DNA from: Pseudophaeomoniella oleicola
Lineage: Eukaryota > Ascomycota > Eurotiomycetes > Phaeomoniellales > Phaeomoniellaceae
Direction: 5' to 3'
DNA: 64,000 bases
NCBI GenBank assembly: GCA_003868215.1
Contig: QWDQ01000021.1
Span: 1 to 64,000 of the forward strand
In this document: positions 56,287 through 64,000 of the stretch, piece after piece
Numbering within the stretch: position 1 is the stretch's first letter
How the letters are laid out: every line of letters begins with the position of its first letter
The notes under the pieces: generated by a model
Seen by the model: the letters and a program-made list of their open reading frames with translations, nothing else
Databases searched by the model: none
Told to the model about the DNA's origin: nothing
Translations under genes and position numbers: made by a program

Positions 56287-57993
56287 CTACTTATCTCCTC
56301 CCCGCGCCGAAGCAACACCACCCTCACCGTCACCCTCACGCCGTAAAGAAGAAGAAGAAGAAGAAGAAGAAGAAGAAGAAGAAGGGGAAGACATTATCTC
56401 GGTATGGACGCCGTGGTCACCGTTGGCCAGGGCTCTCATGGCGGTGAGGATGGTTTGGTCGTTTGATAGGACTTCTTCTCCTTTGTTGGTGTCTGTTATG
56501 GTGTTGGTGGCGGGACGGTCGGTGGGGAAGGATGAATGCGAGGGAGGAGGTGGTGGGGGAGTTGTGTGTGGATGTGTATGAGGGTCTGCGTAGGTGGGTG
56601 GCATCGACAATGATGATGCTGGCTCCGTTTCGTGGCCGGTTGGGCCGGTTTTGACAAGGATTGGACCTTGTGAATTGCCGAGTTCGAAGTCTCGGGATGC
56701 CATTGATGGTTTGGCTTGTGTTATTGCCTCCTGATTGCGTGCTTCTCCTGAATACTGGGCCGTGAAATGGTCTTCAGCATTTTTGAACCTGTCTTCGAGC
56801 TCTAGTCTTCCCATCGCGCTGATTATGCCTCCATCTTCACCTTTGACGAGCCCTTTATCCCCACGTTCATATATCTTATCAAGCTGCTGACCCAGCACGT
56901 CAGGTATTCGGAATATTTCGCCGGTGACGTGATCCTGAGCATAGTGCTGTTCGGGTAAGATTATTGGCTCTGGGTCTTTGATTGGTTGAATTATAGTGCG
57001 GTGTTCGTGGTAATGATAGGAACGAGTGCGTTGAGGTTCGTAGATTGTGTGAGTGTGCGGTTTGATATGTTCATGAGTGACGGCTGGACGGGTATGAGTG
57101 GTATGATCAAATGTTATTGAGGGGTGAGTTTGAACACGCTCAAAGGCCTCGTCTAGTTTATTGGACTGTCCTGTTGCGATTGCAGGAGCATCACTTGGCT
57201 CCATATTGTCATCCACACGAGAGCTAGAGTGTTGATGGAGGACTGATGTATCACTGGAGATATGCTCTACACGGTTTCCAAGTGGCGTCTCCAGTCTAGG
57301 CTCTGCCTCGTTGTCTAATGATAGAGGTTGTGCCTTGCCTCCACTATTCCCAAATCCACGCTCCTGTCCAGCAGTATTATTCGAAGTCCTAGTTTTACGC
57401 TTCGACACTTTCCGTTCGGGAATCCTTGACGCAGGTATGATGGTATTTGGAGGCGTAGTGGTAGCAACGTTCGCTCCGCTTCTACCACGGTCGATTGTAT
57501 CTCCCTGTGATCGAGCCATTGATGGGTTTCGGAGCCGAGGAACCTGAGGATTTCGAGTATCAAGCAGTTGGGGGTGTGGTCCGACTTTTTCGACCGGCTG
57601 CCGTGTCATCGCCAGTACATCCTCTGGAATCCGAGCATTTTCTGGCTCTCTCGATCTAGGTACTGGCTTGACACTTAAGGGGTGAACGGCGGAATTATCT
57701 ATTATCCGACCTTGCCCATGGAAAGCCTGAAGAGTGACAGTCTGTCCAATGGTCGCATCGGACTGCCTGGTTTTGTGATTTCTCTCTAGATTCAAGGTGC
57801 TTGGTTGGGGGACATGGTTGTCTTCCTGAGATGATCCTGGCGACCCAACAATGTTAGTCTCATACGAAGTCTTTCGTTCTATTTCGTCCATATTGTTTCG
57901 ATTATCTTCATCGTGAGAGAGACTCGCCCTAGGACTTTTCGTCAGTTTCCCATGCGAGCGCCGGTGAAGAGCGCGTCTGACGTGGTCCAACAT
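56287..57993 (-). CDS. Disordered protein with a His-rich domain shared with the gene at 60 kb
   Basis: Single-exon frame of 568 aa. The first ~290 and last ~150 residues are Ser/Pro/Arg/Asn-rich and look disordered. Between about residues 292 and 420 lies RPAVTHEHIKPHTHTIYEP, YHYHEHRTIIQPIKDPEPI, LPEQHY and GRLELEDRFKNAEDHF. These line up in order with PAVTSEHVKPHHH, DHHHTTVQPIHHKEVLPEEH and KLEMEAAKFKN of the divergent neighbour, so I infer a common domain. The tail has a poly-Ser run encoded by a GAA/TTC microsatellite (56346-56384), so its length may vary between strains. No signal peptide or membrane segment. Function unknown. The start is the first ATG of the frame; an upstream exon cannot be excluded. 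Confidence 0.72.
   Translation of the reverse strand: MLDHVRRALHRRSHGKLTKSPRASLSHDEDNRNNMDEIERKTSYETNIVGSPGSSQEDNHVPQPSTLNLERNHKTRQSDATIGQTVTLQAFHGQGRIIDNSAVHPLSVKPVPRSREPENARIPEDVLAMTRQPVEKVGPHPQLLDTRNPQVPRLRNPSMARSQGDTIDRGRSGANVATTTPPNTIIPASRIPERKVSKRKTRTSNNTAGQERGFGNSGGKAQPLSLDNEAEPRLETPLGNRVEHISSDTSVLHQHSSSRVDDNMEPSDAPAIATGQSNKLDEAFERVQTHPSITFDHTTHTRPAVTHEHIKPHTHTIYEPQRTRSYHYHEHRTIIQPIKDPEPIILPEQHYAQDHVTGEIFRIPDVLGQQLDKIYERGDKGLVKGEDGGIISAMGRLELEDRFKNAEDHFTAQYSGEARNQEAITQAKPSMASRDFELGNSQGPILVKTGPTGHETEPASSLSMPPTYADPHTHPHTTPPPPPPSHSSFPTDRPATNTITDTNKGEEVLSNDQTILTAMRALANGDHGVHTEIMSSPSSSSSSSSSSSSLRREGDGEGGVASARGGDK
56346..56384. repeat. (GAA)n microsatellite inside a coding region
   Basis: About 13 GAA units; read on the minus strand in frame they encode the poly-Ser run near the C-terminus of the His-rich-domain protein. 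Confidence 0.85.
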
Positions 57994-59980
57994 TAGATGG
58001 TACTCCGGATCGGGTGGAAGCGGTTGTCACAGAATCAACATATGTTGACATTCAACGCGACTATGATTTCGACACCGAGTCCGACATCCAAGAACTTTCG
58101 CTTCTCCAGATCTATGGGAGCAGCCAATAACGATGACGTGAGGTTGTGTTTGGAGTGGCATACATGTGGAGGTGAAACCAAAAACGTAAGTCATAGTAAC
58201 AGTAAAGAAAGGCAATATGTCATTGATCACCGCAAAGAGAGGTTCTAGAATGTCTAAAGCTGTCAAGCCACACTCGGAGCTATCGAGAATCTCACCTTGA
58301 ATTGATCATCCCGCCTCAGAGGAGACTGATCGTGATAGGCTCCATTCAGGCGGCAAAGTGCTACGATGGTATGGGTAACGATGACCCATGCATGGGCTTA
58401 AAGACGGGAAGCGATATTCTGCTCGTTGTACGTAGTACTGTACATACCTCGATACGACGTTGTAGTATTGTCGACTGGCTTTGTGGGGTTGGCGACTTAA
58501 AGAGGAGTTGGTGGATATGGGCATGGTATGGTATGGATCGGTATGGACTGGTATGGACTGGTATGGTGTCATCACTCTGGCGTCTCGTCTCGTATTAGGG
58601 TTATTGCAGATCATAAGATCGCCATCAAGGGTCTAGAGCTTGCAGTTTTTCAGCTTGTCAGTGACAGATGAGGACAGTAGCAATGCACTAAACAGAGTAG
58701 AATGATCCGAATGAGCTATAACATGATCAATTGTTGTAGAATTGAGATGGAGGAGATAAGAATTGGATCACTCACCATAACTACCTTACTCGTTACTACG
58801 CAGTACATCAAATGCTTGGTGTGTGGAACGGGAGCCAAGATCAAGAGCAAGATCGACAATGAATACAGTAAGTAATTAATCGAGACGTCAACTTCATTCC
58901 TTTCCAGTAGTATCTGTCGTCAACCCTTTTTTCTTGCTCTCTTCTCTTCTCTTTTCTTTTACCTTTCCTCGCTTCTTTGTCCAACATCTACGCCTCAAAC
59001 GCCTCTTACCCCGCGATTTCCCACCCTCAACTTTCCTTAGTACGTAGTCGAACTAACTTCAAGGGAGACCCAACATCGATCTTGACTCGTTCTCCATCTC
59101 ATTCTCGGTTCCACTACTCTGAACACATTTCCGTCATTTCAGCCATGTTCCTTGATCACTGCGTTTTTATGTGGCGGTGCTAGTGCATATTCATATCATA
59201 ACGGATGCACAGTCACGTCACAACCCACACAGGACGCTCTAGAATCTCGTCTACCACGCAGCCATGTTCGACCCGCGGGTGAGCAGCGGGAGATCAGCTC
59301 GTCCACTACACCACTTACAGGATATCGTAGGCCCGTGCATGTGGCTCGACGGTCGATTGATCCAGTATTTCCACGTCATTCCTAGTCTGCGTGCCGCCAT
59401 GTTTCTTCGCCTGCCCGATTGGGAATGCTTGATGGTAGACTGCCCAAAACCATGGACTCCATCTACAGTGAGAACTCTATGATGAGAAGTTTAGAAGCCC
59501 AAGAACTGCTCGGTGTGTTACGGGTCACCTCTTTTCACAAAAAGCGGACTACAGTCAATGACACTTACCAGACGCTTGCGGCTCTCCCCGCCAGTCGGAG
59601 CCCAGGAATCGTGGTCTAGTGTTTGCCTTTCAGCTCAGTGTGCACCCTAGCAGCTAGTCACCGTTGGATCGTAATTAATCTACGATCGTTGACTCGTTGA
59701 TTTGAGATCATAGTGGCTCACCCTACTGTACAACGTATGTATGTATCGGTGCAATGTTCACATGTGTATCCGTCCTCTGCATTCGTATGACATACTTGAC
59801 GTTCAATGGAGACATGATCGGCCAAACGTCATCTGAAAATCAGTATTGCACAGTCTCCCTGTCTGTCTCTACTTCTTATATCCCTACCTTCCTCGATGTA
59901 CTCAAGTCCTGATCTTCATTTTCAATTTCAAACAATCCAAGAAAGCAACAGGTCCTTTATTTACACGAAATACATTCACA
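57994..59980. promoter_or_regulatory. Shared upstream region of the divergent His-rich pair
   Basis: Two kilobases. Contains GGTATGG-type repeats (58523-58566), TACGTAGTA elements (58429-58438, 59040-59048), and a strong pyrimidine tract (58927-58978) resembling the leader of a fungal gene. Plus-strand frames around 59152-59619 are short and unidentified; this could be an untranslated leader or an undetected small transcript. Confidence 0.5.
58523..58566. repeat. GGTATGG-type short tandem repeat
   Basis: GGTATGGTATGGATC is followed by GGTATGGACT twice and GGTATGGTG. Intergenic. Confidence 0.75.
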
Positions 59981-60978
59981 ATGGAGAAAGCTAGGCAAGC
60001 AGTTTCAGAATTCGTCTCCCATGGCGGAAAACACAAGACCAGTGTTGACGAGTCTGTTGCCCCTGCTGTAACCTCCGAACATGTCAAACCCCATCACCAT
60101 GAGAACTTGACGACAGCTATTGATAGAGAGGTCCATCAGGATCACCATCACACCACCGTCCAACCAATCCACCACAAGGAAGTGCTCCCTGAGGAACACT
60201 CCCATCACATGATCCCTGTTGAACACAAGTCGTTCGAACATGGCAAGGAGTCAGACGTTCGTTCTAAATTGGAGATGGAAGCTGCCAAATTCAAGAACAC
60301 TAGCGTCAAGCACGATACTACCCGCAGCCAAAATGTAGCACCAACCGTTGAAGCCGAGAGAGTACATCATCGTATGGCCACTTCCTTGCTGTTTGGGCGT
60401 ACAACCTTACTGACTAGTTATCAGATGTTCATGAACATGTCCAACCAGTGATCGAGAAGGAGACCGTCCAACCCAAAGTCGTCCACACCACTGTCCCCAT
60501 CCATGAAACCCACCATGCCGCAGCTCAACACCATGGCATTTCAACCCTTCCAGCCAAGACTCTTGACGAGTTCAAGACTGCCGGAGGCCTTCTCGACGGC
60601 AAAGGTTCCACTCATCATGGAGAGTATGATGGCTGTCCGCGACCGTACAACAAGGGCCTCCAGACCGAACAAACTGAAGCAGACCGAAACATGCACCAAC
60701 ATTCCCACGGCATTGGTCACCATCACGATTCGAACGGCGTCAACGGTGTCAATGGCATCAATGGAACCTCTGGCGGACATACTGGAACCTCAGGTACTGG
60801 TATCAATGGTGATTCAGCCAGGACTGGATCAACAGGCCTTGGTAACAACACTGGCAGTTCCACTGGTACCACCAATTCAACTGCTACCGGCACATCAACT
60901 GGCAAACCATCCCTCGCAGCACGACTTAACCCTCTCAAAGACACCGATCATGATGGCAAGCGCGGTATCATGGATTGA
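59981..60978 (+). CDS. His-rich protein of the fungal 'allergen' family
   Basis: Exons 59981-60371 and 60425-60978 (53-nt intron) give 314 aa. No signal peptide. The N-terminus is MEKARQAVSEFVSHGGKHKT. Two related His-rich units follow: PAVTSEHVKPHHHENLTTAI with DHHHTTVQPIHHKE, then PTVEAERVHHHVHEHVQPVI with VVHTTVPIHETHH. Next come STLPAKTLDEFKTAGGLLDG and GCPRPYNKGLQTE, a Gly/Thr/Asn-rich stretch (GTSTGTT-like), and KDTDHDGKRGIMD at the end. The family is widespread in Pezizomycotina and often labelled simply 'allergen'; no biochemical function is established. The His density suggests metal binding, which is only an inference. Divergently arranged with a gene sharing the first His-rich unit. 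Confidence 0.85.
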
Positions 60979-63003
60979 GATGTTTCATGACCGGTTATTA
61001 TATGGATTCTGTAAGATTAGGAAACAAAGCGTGGGATATTCGTTATTCTTATTTCATCATGTAACGCTGTCAACGACCGAAGTTTAATGGATCTATTCTC
61101 TATGTAATATTATTTTATATGTTGTTGGCAAGATTCGGTAACAAAAGATCAATTCCTACTTAATTTGCAAACCGACGTACGTTTTAACTTGATCACCATC
61201 AATCTACCTACTTACATTCGTACTACAAGAACTTCATTGACAGCGTATACTAACCTCTCCCTCATCATCGTCGTCCTCCCCCTCTCATCATTACTTTACT
61301 TTACTTTATTTTACCTCCCTCCCTCCCTCCCTCCATCCTCTTCTCTTCCTCTCCCACACACACACACAATTGTACAACATACATAGTATTCGTACTCGCT
61401 TCAAACTGTACATATCTTTCACCACCAACACCAAGGATCACGTAGGGAAAAAGAAGTGAATGGTATCTATTATTATGATTATTATTATAGTTTTTTGAGA
61501 TAAGAGGGGGATATATATGTCCGTCGAGTTACGTAGTTAGTATCTACCTACCTTTATGTTCTATCCCCCTTGGATTTTAAAGTTACTAAGATGGGTTTTG
61601 GAAGAATGGAGGAGAAGATGCATTTCATAATAAAAAAAAAAAGAAAAGAAATGTATACTAGAAAAAGAAAAGAAAAAAGAGATAGAGGGAGGAATAATAG
61701 GTATTTGACTGGGGGGTTAACTAGGGTTTTTTGAAGGTGAGGGGAGGTAGGTAGGGAGAGAGAGGGGGATGAAGAGAGGGGGAGGAAAGAGGAGAGAAGG
61801 GGGTTTGGAGTATATACAGATGCCTTGCTTATGGGGTGTATGAGGTTGTATTTACATAGTATCTAATGTATATTTGTGTGTATGTATGTACATGTTCCAC
61901 AGACCGACTCAAATACTCTCCACAGCACATTTCGGGTTCTCCAGAAAGTGTTGGCAAAGATACTTTGTCTCTCTGCATGATACTGGAACCCGGGTTCACG
62001 TTCACCAGCCATTCCTCTCCGTTCCAGCTCCCATGTAGTCGTACGTAGTAATGTGCAGTAGGAAAAGGACATCGCAGAGACAGAATGACGGGAAGAGATC
62101 AAGATTGCTTGGTATCCTTGGACAATTGGATACTCGAGACCGCCTTTCTAGAAGCCGACGTCAAACCCTTTAGAGAAGCACGTGAGAAGTCCCGTTTGCT
62201 GCAATTGAACGTTTGGTGGAGGCCGGATGAATGAAACAGGAGATTGCTCATCGACATAAGCTATATGCAACTCTCTCCTGTTCAATGAAAGACTGGGAAT
62301 TATGGAGGAATGGCAAGCTTGATTGACCGCGAACTTATCGTAGATATAGAGATCGTAATCTGTGGGCAGGAGAGATGGTTATGCAACCCATGACGACTTA
62401 ACTGATGAACGGTGATCATTGTATCACACTGGATGTCGATCAGACTGCGGTCCATCATGCTGTATTCCTGAGACCCTGATAGCTGGTAGCTGATAGCTGA
62501 CGGGTACCAACTAGGAACATGTTGGAGTCGTGTGGCATCTTCGACCAATGGCGTTATCCATCTGATGAATTGAACGTATCAAAGGTCCATTTGATCAGCC
62601 ATCATAAGCTGGGGGCCAATCCTACGAGATCACGATCTGACTCCAGTGGGATTTCGTAAACGTAACCGGAAACTAACCTTCGCTGCTATCTTGATGAAAA
62701 GCTTGACATAAGAGGTAGGAGTCTTCCGTGTTGTCCCTCAGTGCAAGAATCGTACTGATAGAGATGACTGAAAGGTAAATATACTCGGTTCTAACGACAC
62801 CAATGGTTCGAAGAGTCAACCACAATGGCGTCGTGCAGAAAAGCAACGTGCAGAATTGCCGTGTGGCATAAGGGTGCTGAATAGCCACTGGTCGGGGGTA
62901 TTGCGCGTGTCGGTCTTTTGAGCAATCGCCGCTTCTTGCGCTGTTTACTATTCCTCTTGTGTTCAAAATATCAAAGCGAGTGGGGTCGAAGGATCATTAT
63001 GAA
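60979..63003. other. Gene-free stretch with simple-sequence DNA
   Basis: Two kilobases between converging genes. It holds (CCCT)n (61315-61333), a CA run (61354-61369), A-rich and GA-rich stretches (61630-61800) and a TACGTAGTA element near 62041. The 97-codon minus frame at 62673-62966 has a hydrophobic patch but no recognisable family. Confidence 0.55.
61315..61369. repeat. CCCT and CA simple repeats
   Basis: CCTCCCTCCCTCCCTCCCTCC is followed about 20 bases later by a CA dinucleotide run. Intergenic. Confidence 0.8.
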
Positions 63004-63654
63004 TCATATCCTTGACAGAGGCACTTCAATCCACAACCCTCTGGCTTCAGCATACACATTGTTATCTTCATCAACGAAGGCGCCATGTATAAACATTTTG
63101 AGCCTTTTTCGGGGCTTGGATTCAAGCGCAGCAACCCAGGTCTTGACGGCGTATGTGCCAGGGAGTATGACAGGCCTTTTGAACGTGATATCTAGCTTGG
63201 CGGTTGGGAACAAGCCTACGTCATCGGCTCTGGGTGTGTTCTTATCGCTCCGAATGGCCAACCTTTGGAGGGCTGCCAAACTAGAGAATCCTTCATCGAG
63301 CATCGTGGCAATTGCGCCACCATGCATGATGTTGGGGAAGCCCGACATGCCTTCCAAAACGACCGTCAACAACCATATTAGTGTCGGGTGCTCCAGATGA
63401 GAGGTGGCAGGTGTCAGGTCGGCGGGTGGTATGGGCATCTCTTTCAATTTCAACGCCAGCAGATGTGGGATCGTGTTGGGGGAGGCCAAGGTCACGGCTG
63501 TAAAGGAATCTTCATATTGCGGCTTTGGGAGCCTGGAATCGCAGGTGGTGGCTTCATATTCGGGATTTGAAAGCAGCTTTGCGGTCCAATCGATGGACTG
63601 AAAGTGCTCAACCGTGGCTGGCGGGATGTAGACGCGATCGCCTGTTCGTGGCAT
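63004..63654 (-). CDS. Hot-dog-fold thioesterase (PaaI/THEM4-like 4HBT superfamily)
   Basis: Single exon, 216 aa. The central helix and catalytic region read GFPNIMHGGAIATMLDEGFS, the HGG...D pattern of the PaaI/THEM4 group, in which the Asp is catalytic. Strands TAKLDITFKRPVILPGTYAV and KMFIHGAFVDEDNNVYAEAR complete the hot-dog fold. The N-terminal ~75 residues (MPRTGDRVYIPPATVEHF) are typical of the fungal versions. Probably cleaves acyl-CoA thioesters; the chain-length preference and compartment are not evident, and there is no clear targeting signal. Confidence 0.92.
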   Translation of the reverse strand: MPRTGDRVYIPPATVEHFQSIDWTAKLLSNPEYEATTCDSRLPKPQYEDSFTAVTLASPNTIPHLLALKLKEMPIPPADLTPATSHLEHPTLIWLLTVVLEGMSGFPNIMHGGAIATMLDEGFSSLAALQRLAIRSDKNTPRADDVGLFPTAKLDITFKRPVILPGTYAVKTWVAALESKPRKRLKMFIHGAFVDEDNNVYAEARGLWIEVPLSRI

Positions 63655-64000
63655 GCTCTGATTGGGGTCGCTGAGGGATGGGATTGAGTAGAGTCATCGA
63701 CAAAGATTGGACGAGCAACAATTACTGCGCAGTATTGGAAGTCCATGTCGGGGTCGGCGAGCAAAAGCCCCAAGCAACCGCAAGCACCGTACCGCAAATG
63801 GGGCTTCTATGCCTACAGTAGGAAAGAGGATTCGGTTGTTAAGTAGCGCGTGGATCCAACGGTCAAAATAGACGATCATCAGATCACCCGACTATCACTG
63901 GAAACAATCACAGTTACGAACCGAACCGAGGTAAGGACATGCTACCGTTTTTGATCAAAGAAGAAAGAAAGAAAGAAAGTCTTTTTGCCCTTTACCAGTT
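63655..64000. other. Right edge: upstream region of the thioesterase gene
   Basis: Thioesterase promoter; ends in an AAAG simple repeat (63958-63979). No further gene start seen before the window ends. Confidence 0.55.

Noticed and set aside
62673-62966. 97-codon minus-strand frame with a hydrophobic segment
   Set aside because: No family resemblance and no supporting neighbouring exon.
1-64000. Intact transposons, LTR elements or CRISPR arrays
   Set aside because: No transposase, reverse transcriptase or integrase motifs, long terminal repeats or regularly spaced repeats were seen on either strand.

Overview
The window is nuclear DNA of a filamentous ascomycete (Pezizomycotina). The signs are 47-142 nt introns with GT..AG ends and CTAAC/CTGAC-type branch sites, intergenic stretches of 0.3-2 kb, and typical families: a Zn2Cys6 regulator with a middle homology region, a CFEM GPI protein, DHA-type MFS pumps, and HxB with fused cysteine-desulfurase and MOSC parts. 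Which class it belongs to cannot be settled from the sequence. The many short TACCTAGGTA-like intergenic motifs would fit Leotiomycetes, but that is a weak guess. I reconstructed 25 protein genes by joining exons; in every case the summed exon length is a whole number of codons. I saw no rRNA, tRNA, CRISPR array or intact transposon.

Layout. 0-15.2 kb: seven genes in a row on the minus strand: a Sir2/Hst1-type sirtuin, the Rpl4 chaperone Acl4, a 14-TM MFS drug pump, a mitochondrial DUF1640 (Fmp32/MCUR1-like) protein, the tRNA m2G10 methyltransferase Trm11, the RWD protein Gir2, and an APH-fold phosphotransferase. A decayed ankyrin gene lies at about 4.1-4.7 kb. 15.2-25 kb: four plus-strand genes: RNA 3'-phosphate cyclase, two secreted or membrane-anchored Ser/Thr-rich proteins, and Caf40/Rcd1 of CCR4-NOT. 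An ankyrin-like 99-bp tandem repeat lies at 16.3 kb. 26-30 kb: a disordered orphan (minus) divergent from dipeptidyl peptidase III (plus). 30.7-45.7 kb: five minus-strand genes: a SLIP-GC-like dynamin-family GTPase, a Zn2Cys6 factor, the Mo-cofactor sulfurase hxB, a MARVEL-like four-TM protein, and a DHA1-type MFS transporter. 47.5-55.5 kb: CFEM protein, PAP2 lipid phosphatase, ERD1/EXS protein (minus), PEX10, LSM5. 56.3-61 kb: a divergent pair of related His-rich proteins. 63-63.7 kb: a hot-dog thioesterase (minus).

How the genes relate. Several are housekeeping RNA and translation functions (Acl4, Trm11, Gir2, RNA cyclase, Caf40, Lsm5), but they are not contiguous and nothing indicates an operon-like or biosynthetic cluster. 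The clearest local relationships are the shared upstream regions (ERD1/PEX10, APH/RNA cyclase, orphan/DPP3, MFS/CFEM, His-rich pair) and the divergent His-rich paralogue pair at 56-61 kb, which is the best candidate for something under-described. The secreted proteins at 19.4 and 21.6 kb both carry a Lys-Arg site before the mature cysteine-rich part.
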